DNA of 64,000 nt, from positions 948,701 through 1,012,700 of the forward strand of contig JAVLUZ010000340.1 in NCBI GenBank assembly GCA_036768485.1. Direction: 5' to 3'. This DNA is from Mermis nigrescens. Taxonomy: Eukaryota; Nematoda; Enoplea; Mermithida; Mermithidae. The position numbers and the translations under genes are program-made. Of the stretch, positions 61,935 to 64,000 are shown piece by piece. The notes below the pieces were generated by a model. That model saw only the letters and a program-made list of their open reading frames with translations, ran no database searches and was not told the origin of the DNA. The first letter of the stretch is position 1. Every line of letters begins with the position of its first letter.

Positions 61935-62804
61935 GTAAGTTTTATTATTTTTCTAGCAGATTTTTCATAGGTTGCACAGAAGGAATATCGTACAGGCTAA
62001 ATACAGCTAAGAAGTAGCGTTTAAACGTTTTTGAAACGCATTTTTCGACATCACAATCTACATAAATTTCTGAGGTAATGGATTTTGTGTTAAAGCTAAA
62101 AATGTAGCTTAAAACACTTGGCAATAATACTAAGATCTACAAATGAAATTAACGTTATTTCAAAATGTTCTGTTAGGTCGAAAAGGCCAAAACATTCTTT
62201 CACTTCGGAAAATTTCATCAAAATTTTTTAAAGAGAAAACTTAGTTATCCAGCAACTGACGTTAACGATTAACAAACAACCCTAATAGAAAGATGTTTGA
62301 AAAATTAAAAAAATTGAAAAAATTAATAAAATTTATTTTATTAATTTTTCAATCATAAAACGACAAAAAATTCGTTCGACTCCAAGTACCAAAAATTCGG
62401 ACATTTCTGTCATTTTAAATGAAGCGTGTAGTGGACTAGATGGGAAAGGCCAGGACTGCTTCAAATTAGCACTTAGTTAAAATAACAGGCGTTGATTTTT
62501 CAAAAAAAACATAAGTATTTATTCAGCCTTTTATAGCATAAAACAGAACAGAGGAACCTGCTAAAATCTATTCTTTGCTGTAGTATAAAAACTAAGAATT
62601 TAGGACTTCTTAGATGTTTTCAATCTCATTTTACTCTATTTTGACATCAACGTCTAAGAAATAAGATTAATGAATATTAATATAATATCATAGACAATAT
62701 TATAACCTAAAAACAAGAAGCAAGAAGACGTTTTTCAATTTAACTCAGATAGTTTCCAAGAATTTGCAAGTAGGTATTCACTCAGAGTCGGACAGTAGTC
62801 CTTC

Positions 62805-63195
62805 CGTCGCTTCGTCTGTGTCCGTTCCTCCAGCAATGCCAGTACAGTTTTCCGAATCTTTGTAAGCTTCGATAATATCTCCCAAAACTGGAGGGATTGG
62901 CGATGCAGGTGGGCCACCACCGGTTTCGACCGCGAACCTCCTAATTGTTGCACTTTTGTGCTTTGCCGAGTTCTTTAAATTTGACCATTTTTTAAATTTC
63001 GTCCAAAGAGCGTTTGTTTGCCGGGTAAGCCGAATTCACATCTTGCACGATTTCTAGCCAAGTCGATTGTTTCCTCCTTTTATAATCTACATTATTAAAT
63101 TTTGTTTCAAGTAATTCTCGCTTGGATAAGCACAACTCCTTTAGCTTTTCAATTTCTTTTGCTGACCAATTAAAAGACCGTTTTCTTTCCTCCAT
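62805..63195 (-). pseudogene. Myb/SANT-like DNA-binding protein of the Harbinger element
   Basis: From ATG 63195: RSFNWSAKEIEKLKELC, YKRRKQSTWLEIVQDVN, then in a second frame KKWSNLKNSAKHK and RRFAVETGGGPP, ending in LLSDSE and a stop. Tryptophan spacing and the KKWSNLK and TGGG motifs are those of the Myb/SANT-like domain (zeste/MSANTD/NAIF1-like) that partners Harbinger transposase for DNA binding and nuclear import. An extra T near 62992-62994 breaks the frame; it may be a real mutation or a base-calling error. The 72-codon ORF at 62735-62953 is an out-of-frame shadow. Confidence 0.75.
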
Positions 63196-63566
63196 GCTTT
63201 TTTTAAGAGTGTTACAACGACGCGATTGACAAGTTAATGAATAATTAACTTGTCAATCGCGTTTATCATATTGTTTGACTGTGTTGTATACAAGCGGGCA
63301 ACAGCGCTTGTCGGACTGTGGACCCAATGTTCCTCTTCACAAGTCTAAACTTGCCATGTCCGCCTCCGACGGGCAGCAATAGAGCTCGATTTTCGCCAAA
63401 AACTTAAGTTCCAACTTAAGTTCCAACTTAAGTTCTAACTTAACGAGTTCGGACTTAAATTTTTATTGAAACCGACTTAAGTTCGGACTTATCCTAGTTG
63501 GAACTTTAGGACTTAGGTTCGGACTTAAGTCCGGACTTAAGTTTATCATATTGAAACCGGCCCCTG

Positions 63567-64000
63567 GTGTAACGATATTTAGCCCGGAAATTCACTCAAG
63601 TTGAATGCCGCCGAAACAATTGAGCCATTCATAAAGATGAAGTCGAGGCGCAAATACTTGCTAAAAATCTGACTGGTCGATAATCAAATGAAATTTCGCA
63701 CAGAAACGTAGAATATATTTGGGAAAATCTTGAAAAATCGACGTAGTCCGTTCATTGCTTTGTGTTCATATCAGATCATTCTAAAAGCTGTTTTTTGCAC
63801 AAGTGATAGGCACACTGATTATTAATCTGGCATCAATGATTTCCGTTTTAAATTTTCTATCTAATAGCATATTTGGTTTAATCCCAAGCCTTATAGTTAT
63901 AGCGCTGACCCCCTTGCAAAAGGTTGCTAACCACCCAGTACTTCATGCACAAACCCGAGTAATGTAATATCTACTCTTAAACAATAAATTGGCAGACAAA
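63567..64000. other. No supported gene at the window edge
   Basis: AT-rich sequence. Stretches near 63775-63945 (GCACACTGATT, CAAAAGGTTGCTAACCACCC) are inverted matches to about 61190-61275, so the Harbinger-like element sits between the arms of an inverted repeat. Confidence 0.4.

Larger units (their letters stand above)
61545..63563. mobile_element. PIF/Harbinger-like element, internally deleted, 2.0 kb
   Basis: Terminal inverted repeats GGGCCGGTTTCAATAT are perfect for 16 bp, with a 3-bp CTG duplication (61542-61544 and 63564-63566). Both ends carry many ACTTAAGTCCGAACTTAAG-type subterminal palindromes. Inside are a transposase first exon on the plus strand and a Myb/SANT ORF on the minus strand, the two-gene plan of PIF/Harbinger elements. 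The DDE-bearing part of the transposase is missing. Confidence 0.8.

Overview
This is a eukaryotic window. It holds spliced GT-AG genes with TTTCAG-type acceptors, metazoan gene families (a nucleotide-sugar transporter, an ARL14EP-domain protein, a secreted PAN plus trypsin-like protease), LINE, Maverick/Polinton and PIF/Harbinger remnants, and long microsatellites. It reads as an AT-rich, repeat-laden invertebrate animal genome. I cannot name the species. One run of 100 Ns (34245-34344) marks an assembly gap.

Layout: 265-1562 is a non-autonomous hAT-type element. About 1987-6000 is a degraded LINE on the minus strand, with a 2A-like motif, a PHD-like finger and an endonuclease, split by a 2.5-kb hAT-type element. 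6940-10714 is a four-exon plus-strand gene ending in an ARL14EP-type cysteine-rich domain, with a MITE inside exon 3. 10715-16450 is mostly nested MITEs. 16457-20621 is a Russian-doll stack holding a 4-kb element with a hairpin-bearing 88-bp tandem array and a 1.36-kb GGTT-rich satellite. 21600-29990 is more MITEs and a large family of degenerate TTTACAC repeats. 30158-31416 has the first two coding exons of an SLC35A-type transporter. 35336-41813 is a giant imperfect palindrome built from one end of a Maverick/Polinton (capsid and protease fragments plus a TATA-binding-protein-like ORF). 42389-43394 is an element with AAAGTGTCCGG subrepeats. From 60640 down to 43651, minus strand, runs a probable signal peptide-PAN-trypsin gene whose last exon is about 12.5 kb from the previous one. 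51900-52580 is the 3' end of a second LINE. 61545-63563 is an internally deleted PIF/Harbinger-like element with a Myb/SANT ORF.

The dominant theme is saturation by small elements that begin with CA, have short terminal inverted repeats and carry 8-bp target duplications. I matched both flanks exactly or nearly for about 19 insertions in at least eight families, yet saw no hAT transposase. The nesting gives a relative insertion history. The most unusual items are the Maverick palindrome with its TBP-like ORF, the sequential insertions at one palindromic target (13111-14230), and the hairpin GGCGCGAAGCGCC recurring in otherwise unrelated repeat families.
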